A DNA stretch of 64,000 nucleotides from Giardia muris (lineage: Eukaryota; Fornicata; Diplomonadida; Hexamitidae): contig CM016926.1 in the NCBI GenBank assembly GCA_006247105.1, forward strand, positions 2,232,001 to 2,296,000. The letters are read 5' to 3'. The notes under the pieces were generated by a model. That model worked only from the letters and a program-made list of their open reading frames with translations, was not told where the DNA came from and made no database searches. Shown in pieces: positions 44,946-52,779 of the stretch; the first letter of the stretch is position 1, and each line of letters begins with the position of its first letter. A program made the position numbers and the translations under genes.

Positions 44946-46499
44946 TCAGTTCGCCGTCGTGGCCGCCCGTTGCACGACAATCGCCCCGTCGCGGATCTCG
45001 TCGAGGACGTAGGTTATTGCTAGCCCACCTTGGCTGGTGTCCTTGTACTTCTCGTTCATCGATATCCCAGTATCGAACATCGTATGAAGAACCTCGTCCC
45101 AGCTGACCAAGTCGTCGGCGAAGTTGAGGAAGGCTGTCTCTGCGCAGTCGTCCGCATAGAGGGCTGCCATCCCGTTTCGTTCTATACAGGGAACGACAAC
45201 AAGCCCACGGACCGGATCGCAGGTAAGACCAAGGTTATGCTTCAATGCCATGACTGCGGCATACTCCATTGCATGGTTTAGCTCGTCAAGAGCCATATGG
45301 GTGCCCCCTTCACGTACCGTAAGGGCATCCAGAAGGTGGATGCATCCGGCCGCCGCCATGGCCGTTGCTACTCCAATTTCTGCCTGACAACCACAGTCTG
45401 CCCCCAAGATTGAAGCATAGCTCTTGGCAAGGTTTCCAATAAGGCCTGCAGCCGCCAATGCATCCACGATCTCTTCGTCTGTGGAGCCATAGTGCTGCTT
45501 ATAATAATAGAACACACCCGGGACGACTCCGGAGCAGCAGAAGGCGGGAGCGGCGACGACCTCCGTGGTTGCCGAGGCGTTTTCTTGGGACGTCGCCATC
45601 GCGTACGCGAGGATGTACTTGTGCTTCTTGATCGATGCCATCTCAGGATTACGGCTCAACACCTCATCTGTGATGGCCTTGGCCTGGCGAAGATAGTGGT
45701 ACGCCTTGCGGGGGTACTTCATATCCCGCGAGGCCTCGACAGGCTGCGTCTTAGGTAGCCCGCATTCTATGGCCGCAACCATCACGGTCCAGACCTTCTT
45801 GAGGTACTCCCTCAACTCCGGTCCTTCCTGTTCATAGACGAAGTCGATGAGCGAAAGCTTCTTCTCGCGGCAATACTTCGCTATCTTGTTCATCCTCGTG
45901 AAGCCTTCGTACATGTTAGTGGTGGGCTTCTCCTCAACATCCTCGGCCGGCGGGTTTCCATCTCCAAGGAGGATGGCACCACCTCCGACGCTATAGTATG
46001 TCTCGGATCGTAATGGCTTATCCCCGCGTGCAAGCGCTTCGTCATCTGCAAAGGCGTCAAAGATCATCCCGTTCGGGTGATGTTGAAGCTTCTGGTTCGG
46101 AACCCATGCGAGCTTCGCGCGAGGCCCAAGGACGGAATAGACCGCCACGTCTGTGAGGTGAACGGTCCCAACCTGCGCCATGACACCGTAGAAGGTGACT
46201 CGGAAGGAGATGTTCGGGTGTAGAGTAATGAGGTCTGCACACTCCTTCTCGAAGTGCTGCGCCGCCCTGCGCGGCCCAAGGGTGTGGGAGGCAGATGGCC
46301 CTGTCCCGATGTTGTAGAGCATGCGGAGCGAGTCCATGCGCTTACGGTTCTGGCTGTACGAGATGGTCGGCGGGACATACTCGTCCATGACGACGAGGCC
46401 GTCGTCACAGGAGACTGTAGCCATGGCAGGTGTGACGGGTCCGGTGCTGGGGGCGCTCCTCGCAGGCCTCGTGCTGGGAGTGGAACTCGTGATCGGCAT
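44946..46499 (-). CDS. L-serine dehydratase, iron-sulfur type
   Basis: The 517-residue enzyme converts L-serine to pyruvate and ammonia, using a 4Fe-4S cluster rather than PLP. The beta domain has GTGPSASHTLGPRRAA near 65-80 and YYSVGGGAILL. The alpha domain has CCSGVVPGVFYYYK, GADCGCQAEIG and CDPVRGLVVVPCIERN, which carry the cluster cysteines. Both domains are fused, as in single-chain bacterial SdaA/SdaB. A 40-residue Ser/Thr/Pro-rich N-terminal extension precedes the catalytic part. It would feed pyruvate into fermentation. The ATG follows GATAATAAA on the minus strand. Confidence 0.93.
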   Translation of the reverse strand: MPITSSTPSTRPARSAPSTGPVTPAMATVSCDDGLVVMDEYVPPTISYSQNRKRMDSLRMLYNIGTGPSASHTLGPRRAAQHFEKECADLITLHPNISFRVTFYGVMAQVGTVHLTDVAVYSVLGPRAKLAWVPNQKLQHHPNGMIFDAFADDEALARGDKPLRSETYYSVGGGAILLGDGNPPAEDVEEKPTTNMYEGFTRMNKIAKYCREKKLSLIDFVYEQEGPELREYLKKVWTVMVAAIECGLPKTQPVEASRDMKYPRKAYHYLRQAKAITDEVLSRNPEMASIKKHKYILAYAMATSQENASATTEVVAAPAFCCSGVVPGVFYYYKQHYGSTDEEIVDALAAAGLIGNLAKSYASILGADCGCQAEIGVATAMAAAGCIHLLDALTVREGGTHMALDELNHAMEYAAVMALKHNLGLTCDPVRGLVVVPCIERNGMAALYADDCAETAFLNFADDLVSWDEVLHTMFDTGISMNEKYKDTSQGGLAITYVLDEIRDGAIVVQRAATTAN

Positions 46500-46608
46500 T
46501 TTATTATCGGCCGTGCAGTTCCGACGCCCAGTTGACTAGTGGTGCGTGTGGAGGAAGAAAGGGCCCATGTCCGGGCCTCGAAGGGGGCCATATCCCGGTC
46601 CGGTAAAG

Positions 46609-48840
46609 TCAAAGCGGTCTTCGCCAGTCAAGGCCCCCCGATCGAGTGTTTCGCGTAGAGAACTCCTTCTCGGCATCGGCATACCCCTGGATCTCGACAC
46701 TGTTGAGCTCGAGGGCCAGGACGAGCATTTCGCGAATCCGAGTGCAGACGTCACCGATGGCTTGAGTGGGAAGTGTCTCCCGTGGCCCATTAAAGGGCAT
46801 TGAGGCGCGTACTTCCACTGCCTCATCGTACGCCTGAAGGCAGATGGGACAGGCCTCGGGATTAGTGGTGAGGCATTGGGAGCAAATGCTATCTCCACAA
46901 GGGAAGAGGACAAAGCGTCGGCCATCTCCTGTAAGACCTGGACAGCTGATCGACACACATTGTTCGTATCCGGTAGAGATCCAAATCCCGACACAGCGGG
47001 ATAGTGCGCAGTATGCGGCCTGGATCTCCTTGATGAGTCCCTGTTGGATCTGTGGTATCTGTTCATGGATTCCACACTTCAGGAGTGACAGTTGCACCTT
47101 CTGGTCGAGATTCTTTGATCCTTTCTTTTGCGTCATCGTCGCTAACTGGATCGCCTCCTGGAGGCGCTGCATCTTCAATAGCAGCTCGTGCTTATTTGAG
47201 CTGACGTTCGCCTGTAGTTGTGCTAGCTCCTGGCGTCTGGTGAAAAGAGTTTCACGGACGCGATGGTGCAACGCCCGCTCGAGTTCCTTGAGGCGCTTGG
47301 TGATATCCGCCTGGAGGGTGCGGACGAAATCTGCGTACATGTCCTGGAACTCGGGGTTCATAGCCTTTCGCACCTCCTCACGTAAGAAGTCGCGAGAAGT
47401 GGCCGTTGGCGAAGGTCTTAACATCTGGCGTGTATCTCCGGGAGAAATCACATGAGAAGGTGTCATGAGCCTACTAGACGTATCATTCTCATGGCGTGGC
47501 TTTAGGGTTGGTGCGAAGAAGAACCTATCATGTCCCAAGGGTTCAACAAACGGTGCTTGTTCTACCGTGATCCACTCGTCGCTAGCGCTGGGCTCCGGAA
47601 TAGTCTTTTTGGCCTTCCGCGGAGCTGAAGGGGTACGTTTCTCGACGTTCTGTTCGACGGTGGTAGTGGCCGTGGGGATTGACTTTGGATGTGGTAAGAG
47701 TGGGTGGAAGCCAATGCGGGGTTCGAGGTCTTCCGACTGTGTTATGAAGGTCTGGGGGTCCTTGCTTGAACTTTTGTATTGCAACTGATTTCCGAGTAGG
47801 ACAGAGTGTGACAAGCCAGAGAAGTCGTTAGCCTCCACGAAGACTCGTTCCGATGCCAGTTCCGATAACTCATGACTAATAGGGTCTTGGAGCGGGGTAT
47901 CCTTTGGCGGAGGATTGATAGGAGATTCACCTCCAGTAACGTCAAGAGTTGGGGAAATCCGATGAAGACTAGGATATAACGCACCGCTGGTGAATCGAGG
48001 GCGTTGCCTTGCAGATAGTACAGGTAGGTTGAGCTTTTCGAGGCTCTCATGTATCGAACGTTGCGTTCTGGTTGCCAGTTCCATTGCTTGCTTCCCAGAA
48101 CGGTCATAGGAGCCGATGCGGTTCTTGGCCTGTCGTGCGAGCGCTTGTGGAGACACCGGGAACTTCTCTCGAAGGATTGGGACGGTTGCATTCACCACGT
48201 ATGGCAAGGGGGTGTCATGCATGAAGTACCGGGCATACTTGCCTCGGATTTGGTCCATATAGATCTTATACGAGGCGGCCAGCTCCTGGGCGAGTTGTGT
48301 GAGCATTTCGACTGTCGTTGGGGATAGATCTCTTTGTACATACATGTCCAGTTTATAAGCCAGTTCCTCGAAGCCGCAGATGACCTCATGCTCGGAGACG
48401 TCCATATCGGCGCCTTCCATGGGCTGTTTCTGGAACGAATGTAAAGAGTGTTGAGCGGCCGTATATAAGGGGGCTAGAGGATCAGTGCTTTGGAAGAGGG
48501 GGCTCATCGCGGGTGGGATATGAGAGAGGTGTGCAAAGGAACTTGTTAGTGGCTTAGTGGACGTTGTTGTTACACCAGCAAGGAAGTTTGAGGGAAGAGT
48601 TGAAGGTGCAAAGGAGCCTGTCCTTTGCACCCGTGTCGGTTCCTGTTGTGATCCTTCCTGGTTCACTGGGAAGTTCTCCAGGATATGCAAGGCATAACGG
48701 CTTAAGCTTGTTGGGGGCAGTTCAGCTTTACGCGAAACTGATACTTGATTTGGTTGACGAATCTTATCACCAGCGGTAGCAAGTGAAGGGTCTTTATAAA
48801 GCTTGGCAAGCATGGCTCGGCGATCGACAAACGGCGACAT
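46609..48840 (-). CDS. RING-like zinc-finger protein
   Basis: The 743-residue protein has a long, mostly polar N-terminal region (1-430), helical coiled-coil-like parts (about 480-590) and a C-terminal RING-like finger near 640-690. The finger runs CVSISCPG, then FPCGDSICSQC and CPICLQAYDEA. Spacing between the first Cys pair and the CGD motif is not standard, so ubiquitin-ligase activity is likely but unproven. The ATG at 48840 follows GTGCAATAA and is divergent from the SDR gene, 17 bp away. Confidence 0.82.
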   Translation of the reverse strand: MSPFVDRRAMLAKLYKDPSLATAGDKIRQPNQVSVSRKAELPPTSLSRYALHILENFPVNQEGSQQEPTRVQRTGSFAPSTLPSNFLAGVTTTSTKPLTSSFAHLSHIPPAMSPLFQSTDPLAPLYTAAQHSLHSFQKQPMEGADMDVSEHEVICGFEELAYKLDMYVQRDLSPTTVEMLTQLAQELAASYKIYMDQIRGKYARYFMHDTPLPYVVNATVPILREKFPVSPQALARQAKNRIGSYDRSGKQAMELATRTQRSIHESLEKLNLPVLSARQRPRFTSGALYPSLHRISPTLDVTGGESPINPPPKDTPLQDPISHELSELASERVFVEANDFSGLSHSVLLGNQLQYKSSSKDPQTFITQSEDLEPRIGFHPLLPHPKSIPTATTTVEQNVEKRTPSAPRKAKKTIPEPSASDEWITVEQAPFVEPLGHDRFFFAPTLKPRHENDTSSRLMTPSHVISPGDTRQMLRPSPTATSRDFLREEVRKAMNPEFQDMYADFVRTLQADITKRLKELERALHHRVRETLFTRRQELAQLQANVSSNKHELLLKMQRLQEAIQLATMTQKKGSKNLDQKVQLSLLKCGIHEQIPQIQQGLIKEIQAAYCALSRCVGIWISTGYEQCVSISCPGLTGDGRRFVLFPCGDSICSQCLTTNPEACPICLQAYDEAVEVRASMPFNGPRETLPTQAIGDVCTRIREMLVLALELNSVEIQGYADAEKEFSTRNTRSGGLDWRRPL

Positions 48841-48857
48841 TTATTGCACCGAAACTT
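48841..48857. promoter_or_regulatory. 17-bp bidirectional start region
   Basis: Seventeen bases (TTATTGCACCGAAACTT) separate the start codons of the RING-like gene (minus) and the SDR gene (plus). Confidence 0.5.
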
Positions 48858-49610
48858 ATGCGTAGGAATACGTCAACAAAGCTTCCGAAATGCGTGGCGG
48901 TCTTTGGGGCTTGTGGTGGGGTAGGGAGACGTGTGGTAGACATCCTGCTTCAAGAGGTGGAACTACTCATAATATCTGATAGATCTCACGGCGAGTTGCT
49001 TGATCTGGAGGTAAGCATATGGAAAAGGGCACCGGGTCTGAAGGTACTGAGCATTCCGGTGGATCTGGGTAAGGACTCCATCTTGGACGAGATGGACTCA
49101 TTGATACAGACCTCAGAGTGGCAGGTCTTAGATGCTATTTATATGTGCGCTGGATATGGCCTTTTGGAACCATACGAAGACACCCCTTTGAATGAGAAGC
49201 TTGTCTTCCTGAGATGCAATCTCATCTCACAAATCTACCTCGTCATTTCAGCAAGGAATCGAAGTCCATACCCAATTCAATGCCATTGCATCTCGAGCGT
49301 TTGCGGGTTAGTTCCTGGCCCCTTTTATACCCTCTATCACGTTGTTAAAGCAGGGTTATTGAGTCAAAAGGAGTTGGGACTAGAGGGAAGAATCATCGTA
49401 CCGCATATAATTGAAGGGACTGACTTCTTCAATAGAGGGGAGATGAACAGAATGCGATGCTGGGTCTTATCATTACTTGTAAGATGTCATTTCCTCAATA
49501 CCACTCCAAGGGTTGTCGCGGAGGCCCTTCTTTTTGGGACGATGCCATACTGTGGGGTGGGGGCCTTCCTTTGCCGCCTCTACGCGGCCCTAACGCACTG
49601 GTCTCGTTGA
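48858..49610 (+). CDS. short-chain dehydrogenase/reductase (SDR)
   Basis: The 250-residue protein has the dinucleotide motif AVFGACGGVGR near 15-25, a variant of TGxxxGxG. CAGYG stands for NNAG, a Ser in SSVCG, and the catalytic pair Y and K in YHVVKAG. SDRs reduce or oxidise alcohols and ketones with NAD(P)H; the substrate is unknown, and a 3-ketosphinganine or steroid-type reductase is possible. The frame extends to 48783, but the ATG at 48858 is preferred because upstream codons would overlap the divergent gene. A hydrophobic C-terminal stretch may associate with membrane. Confidence 0.78.
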   Translation: MRRNTSTKLPKCVAVFGACGGVGRRVVDILLQEVELLIISDRSHGELLDLEVSIWKRAPGLKVLSIPVDLGKDSILDEMDSLIQTSEWQVLDAIYMCAGYGLLEPYEDTPLNEKLVFLRCNLISQIYLVISARNRSPYPIQCHCISSVCGLVPGPFYTLYHVVKAGLLSQKELGLEGRIIVPHIIEGTDFFNRGEMNRMRCWVLSLLVRCHFLNTTPRVVAEALLFGTMPYCGVGAFLCRLYAALTHWSR

Positions 49611-49655
49611 CCCCTTGGTTGTGGACGCTAATGGGAAGGAAGAAAAAATAGGGTG

Positions 49656-50486
49656 ATGGCCTTGTTGAACCCATTCACTCAAGACCCTGTCACTCACCCT
49701 TCAGTGACCTGGACCCCTGTCTTCGAGGCGACTGCGCAGGTCTTCCGCTTACGTCCACACGTCACTGACCCTAACGCGATTTTCACTATCGGGCTTAACG
49801 GTCACATCCACTCGCATAATGTAGCCACGGGGGCATTCCAACCATATGCCACGACGGGGGGGCAACCCACAGACATCATCACGACCGGTGGGGAGGCGGG
49901 AATCCTTATCACTGATACTGCATGGAATAACATTCTCATATTGCGTGATGGTCAGGTCTCGGGGATCCTTGACTCCGAGAGTGGGATCTTGAACCCCACA
50001 GCCTTGTGCTACCTTGGAGGGACCGCCTACTTCGCAGACCAGACCGGCCTGTACTCCTTTAGCTCTGAAGGGGTGGTTCATAAACATCTTGATCAATTGG
50101 GGATCACGGCTCTTACCGTCGTCCATGATTGTATCATCATGGCGGTTAGTGGAGAGAACTGCCTCAAACTGATGCGGCCAGGGTATCACCCGATCGTCTA
50201 TGCTTCAGGCTTCTTTGGTGCCTTCCGCTTGATAGACCTGTGTGTAGGCCCCGATAACTCCCTCCTCGTGGCGACAGAGAGCATCTCCACCCGTGTCAAT
50301 GAGGCAGATAGTGGCACTCTGGGCCAGAATGGTTATCTCTTCATTATTAGCTGCTTTGGCGTCCCTTCAGCATGTGTTGCGATCCCTGGGACGCCAACAA
50401 GCGTCTGCTACGTGAATGGCCGCATTCTCGTCAGCATCGTGGAGACGCGGGACATCTACGGCCTTCCTACCTCCTCTCTCATCTAA
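49656..50486 (+). CDS. beta-propeller (NHL-like) protein
   Basis: The 276-residue protein shows repeated four-strand-like blocks (AIFTIGLNGHIHSHN, GILITDTAWNNILILRDG, GTAYFADQTGLYSFSSEG, SLLVATESIS). It has no catalytic motif or signal peptide, so a binding or scaffold function is likely. The frame begins with GTG at 49653; I chose the ATG at 49656, preceded by GAAAAAATAGGGTG. It follows the SDR gene with 45 bp between stop and start. Confidence 0.72.
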   Translation: MALLNPFTQDPVTHPSVTWTPVFEATAQVFRLRPHVTDPNAIFTIGLNGHIHSHNVATGAFQPYATTGGQPTDIITTGGEAGILITDTAWNNILILRDGQVSGILDSESGILNPTALCYLGGTAYFADQTGLYSFSSEGVVHKHLDQLGITALTVVHDCIIMAVSGENCLKLMRPGYHPIVYASGFFGAFRLIDLCVGPDNSLLVATESISTRVNEADSGTLGQNGYLFIISCFGVPSACVAIPGTPTSVCYVNGRILVSIVETRDIYGLPTSSLI

Positions 50487-50522
50487 CCAGACCAAAGCAA
50501 CGGGACCGCTATAAAAACTGAC

Positions 50523-51164
50523 ATGAACCAGAGGATTGCCAACATGCTCCACTTCATCAACGCCGAGACGGATCGCAAGATCGCGGAGATCCGCGAGAAG
50601 GGGGAGGAGAGCGCCAAGGTGCTTCACGGGCAAATCATCCACACTGATATGCTGAGAGTTCGTAAGGTGGTCGAGGAGAAGCAGGCCCTAGCGCACCAGG
50701 ACAAGCAGGTCGCCATCTCCCGCCTCGTTAGTGACGCCCGCATGAAGTACCAAGACGCGCAGCACGGGATGTTCCTCCAGCTGCGTGACCTATGCCAATC
50801 GAGGTTAACGGCATTTCTCACCGCACTCAATTATGAGGCATTCATCCAAGCGGCCTTGAGCGAGGCGATCCTCGCCGTGGGGCTTAATCAAGCGTTGATC
50901 CAGTTTACCGCCAAGGACGCTCCTAGACTCTCCCCGAGGTTCGATGGGAAGACAATCCAAGCCGGTGATATTTCATGTTCAGTCAAGGTTGATAGTAAGC
51001 CGATCCCCCCAGGCGCAATCGGTGGGTTTGTCTTGAAGTCGGTCGATGGAAAGGTCACGGTCGATTGCACCCTTGCTGAACGCTTGGAACAAGCCCTCAA
51101 GGCATTGGAGCCTCAGATTTTGACCAAGATGTTCCCAGCCAAGACTCAGCTCTGGGATAACTGA
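50523..51164 (+). CDS. VMA4: V-type ATPase subunit E
   Basis: The 213-residue protein has the family's long N-terminal helix (MNQRIANMLHFINAETDRKI, AEIREKGEE) and a globular C-terminal half. V-ATPase E forms the peripheral stalk that links the catalytic head to the membrane sector; the enzyme acidifies peripheral vesicles. The ATG follows GCTATAAAAACTGAC. Its last 19 bp overlap the convergent gene at 51146. Confidence 0.87.
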   Translation: MNQRIANMLHFINAETDRKIAEIREKGEESAKVLHGQIIHTDMLRVRKVVEEKQALAHQDKQVAISRLVSDARMKYQDAQHGMFLQLRDLCQSRLTAFLTALNYEAFIQAALSEAILAVGLNQALIQFTAKDAPRLSPRFDGKTIQAGDISCSVKVDSKPIPPGAIGGFVLKSVDGKVTVDCTLAERLEQALKALEPQILTKMFPAKTQLWDN

Positions 51165-51532
51165 CTGGTCGGCTGTAAGATCCCCGCAAGGAAGGTATCG
51201 ACATCCATCAAGTGTGTTGGCTGAGGACGATGCCGTACTTCGCAGGTGTAAACGGGTGATAGGTGCACCATGTGAAGAGGTATCCCAAAGACTAGCTCGA
51301 AAGCCGTCTCAAAGTCCATCCTTGGATCTACATGTGCAAGAATCGTAGCGAAATTATCGGCACCTGTGATTGGTCGAAGGTATGGAGGGTGAGAATGATT
51401 ACTATTCAAATCATCGGGTGGATTATCAAGGAGTGTAGGAGGCCTAGACTTCCCACCAAAGCGCAACTGGGAGGTCGATCCTGGTGTCCCTAATGTCGAC
51501 TGTTCGGGTGGGAAGAAACTATCAAAGTCCAT
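51146..51532 (-). CDS. small unknown protein
   Basis: The frame encodes 128 residues from the ATG at 51532 (MDFDSFFPPEQSTLGTPG). The first half is Ser/Pro/Asn-rich and probably disordered. The second half has a compact motif (DPRMDFETAFELVFGIPLHM). No family is recognised. The frame extends to 51553 with TTG, which is not used. It is divergent from TRIP13 with 21 bp between starts and overlaps the V-ATPase E stop by 19 bp. Confidence 0.62.
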   Translation of the reverse strand: MDFDSFFPPEQSTLGTPGSTSQLRFGGKSRPPTLLDNPPDDLNSNHSHPPYLRPITGADNFATILAHVDPRMDFETAFELVFGIPLHMVHLSPVYTCEVRHRPQPTHLMDVDTFLAGILQPTSQLSQS

Positions 51533-51553
51533 ACACTCAAATTTTAGCCTCAA
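51533..51553. promoter_or_regulatory. 21-bp bidirectional start region
   Basis: ACACTCAAATTTTAGCCTCAA separates the minus-strand ATG at 51532 from the TRIP13 ATG at 51554; the AAATTTTA core is A/T-rich on both strands. Confidence 0.5.
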
Positions 51554-52735
51554 ATGTACGTCAAACTGGCGCTCCCGAGGGACTACGAGCCCACGGACGA
51601 GGCCTTGCGCTCCTTGCGCGCGTGGGTGGAGGAGTACGTCCGTGAAAAGGCCAAGGAGATCGCCAAGGCACTTGAGGTGTGTGGAGAGGATAGCGTCTCA
51701 TTCGAAACGGAATTCGGACGCATGACCGTGACACCTGATGGTTCTGGTTCTGGTCCTGAGGCGGTGACGACCCGCTTCTACTTCCCGGCGACCGACGAGC
51801 CGGAAGAGGTGATGCATTCCAATACGATTCTATATACCATCCAAAGCCTTCCGCATGCCTCTTTCCTCACCCTGTGGGATAGCCTTGTCTTCCCACCGGG
51901 TAAGAAGAAGTCTCTTCGAAACCTTGTCCGTGCTTCTCGACGGCTTGCAAAGGCTGGAGTTGACCCTAACCTCATCCTCACCCATAAGATGCTTCTCTTA
52001 CACTCAGTCCCGGGGTGTGGGAAGACGTCGGTTGCGATGGCCTTAGCGCAGGAATTATCCGTGGATATGAGTCCCGACGTCGAGCAGGGTGGGGAGGATG
52101 TGGTTCGGAACACTGCCGTCTTAATAACCGTCAATGCACATGCCTTGTTCAGCAAGTGGTTCTCCGAGTCTGGGAAGATCGTGACAAAGATGTTCTCCAG
52201 CATCTCGGAAGAGGCCTCCGACGGAAAGGACGTGTACCTACTCATCGACGAGGTCGAGTCGTTGGCGGGGAGTAGGGAGAGGGCCATGGGAGCTGGTGAG
52301 CCCTCCGACATGGTCAGAGCAACCAATGCTATGCTCACCCAGCTGGACTTGATCAAACGCCATCCGAACACATACATCATCTGCACAACGAACACCTTCG
52401 GGGCATTGGATGAGGCATTCATCGATAGGTGCGATGCAGTCATAGGCCTTGATCCTCCTGGAGAAGAGGCTCGTCGTCTCATCTTGATGAGCTCCATAAC
52501 CGAGCTTCTATGCAAGCGCGTCCTTTGCCGTGCGGGATGTGACACTCCCGTGCATGAGCCATGCACTTGCGATGCATGTAACGTGAATGCCATTGTTCGG
52601 GCATCCGCTGGTAAGTCCGGACGTCAATTGCGCAAGCTACCCTATGTTGCTCTTAGTAGGTGCATGAGTGCAGCACCAACCCTTCCAAGCTTTCTTGAGG
52701 CGATGTTGTCGACCATTGATGAATCCTCTTCTTAG
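51554..52735 (+). CDS. PCH2: TRIP13/PCH2 AAA+ ATPase
   Basis: The 393-residue AAA+ remodels HORMA proteins (Mad2, Hop1) in the spindle checkpoint and meiosis. Walker A reads SVPGCGKTS near 150-158, with Ser replacing the first Gly. The family block is ALFSKWFSESGKIVTKMF, Walker B LLIDEVES near 228-236, then EPSDMVRATNAMLTQLD and CTTNTFGALDEAFIDRCD. A Cys-rich insert (CDTPVHEPCTCDACN) near 335-350 is not usual in the family and could bind metal. The ATG follows a 21-bp bidirectional region. The length is near that of TRIP13. Confidence 0.93.
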   Translation: MYVKLALPRDYEPTDEALRSLRAWVEEYVREKAKEIAKALEVCGEDSVSFETEFGRMTVTPDGSGSGPEAVTTRFYFPATDEPEEVMHSNTILYTIQSLPHASFLTLWDSLVFPPGKKKSLRNLVRASRRLAKAGVDPNLILTHKMLLLHSVPGCGKTSVAMALAQELSVDMSPDVEQGGEDVVRNTAVLITVNAHALFSKWFSESGKIVTKMFSSISEEASDGKDVYLLIDEVESLAGSRERAMGAGEPSDMVRATNAMLTQLDLIKRHPNTYIICTTNTFGALDEAFIDRCDAVIGLDPPGEEARRLILMSSITELLCKRVLCRAGCDTPVHEPCTCDACNVNAIVRASAGKSGRQLRKLPYVALSRCMSAAPTLPSFLEAMLSTIDESSS

Positions 52736-52779
52736 ATGAAAGGGGTTAGGGCATTACGCCTCAGTCAACATGCCATACG

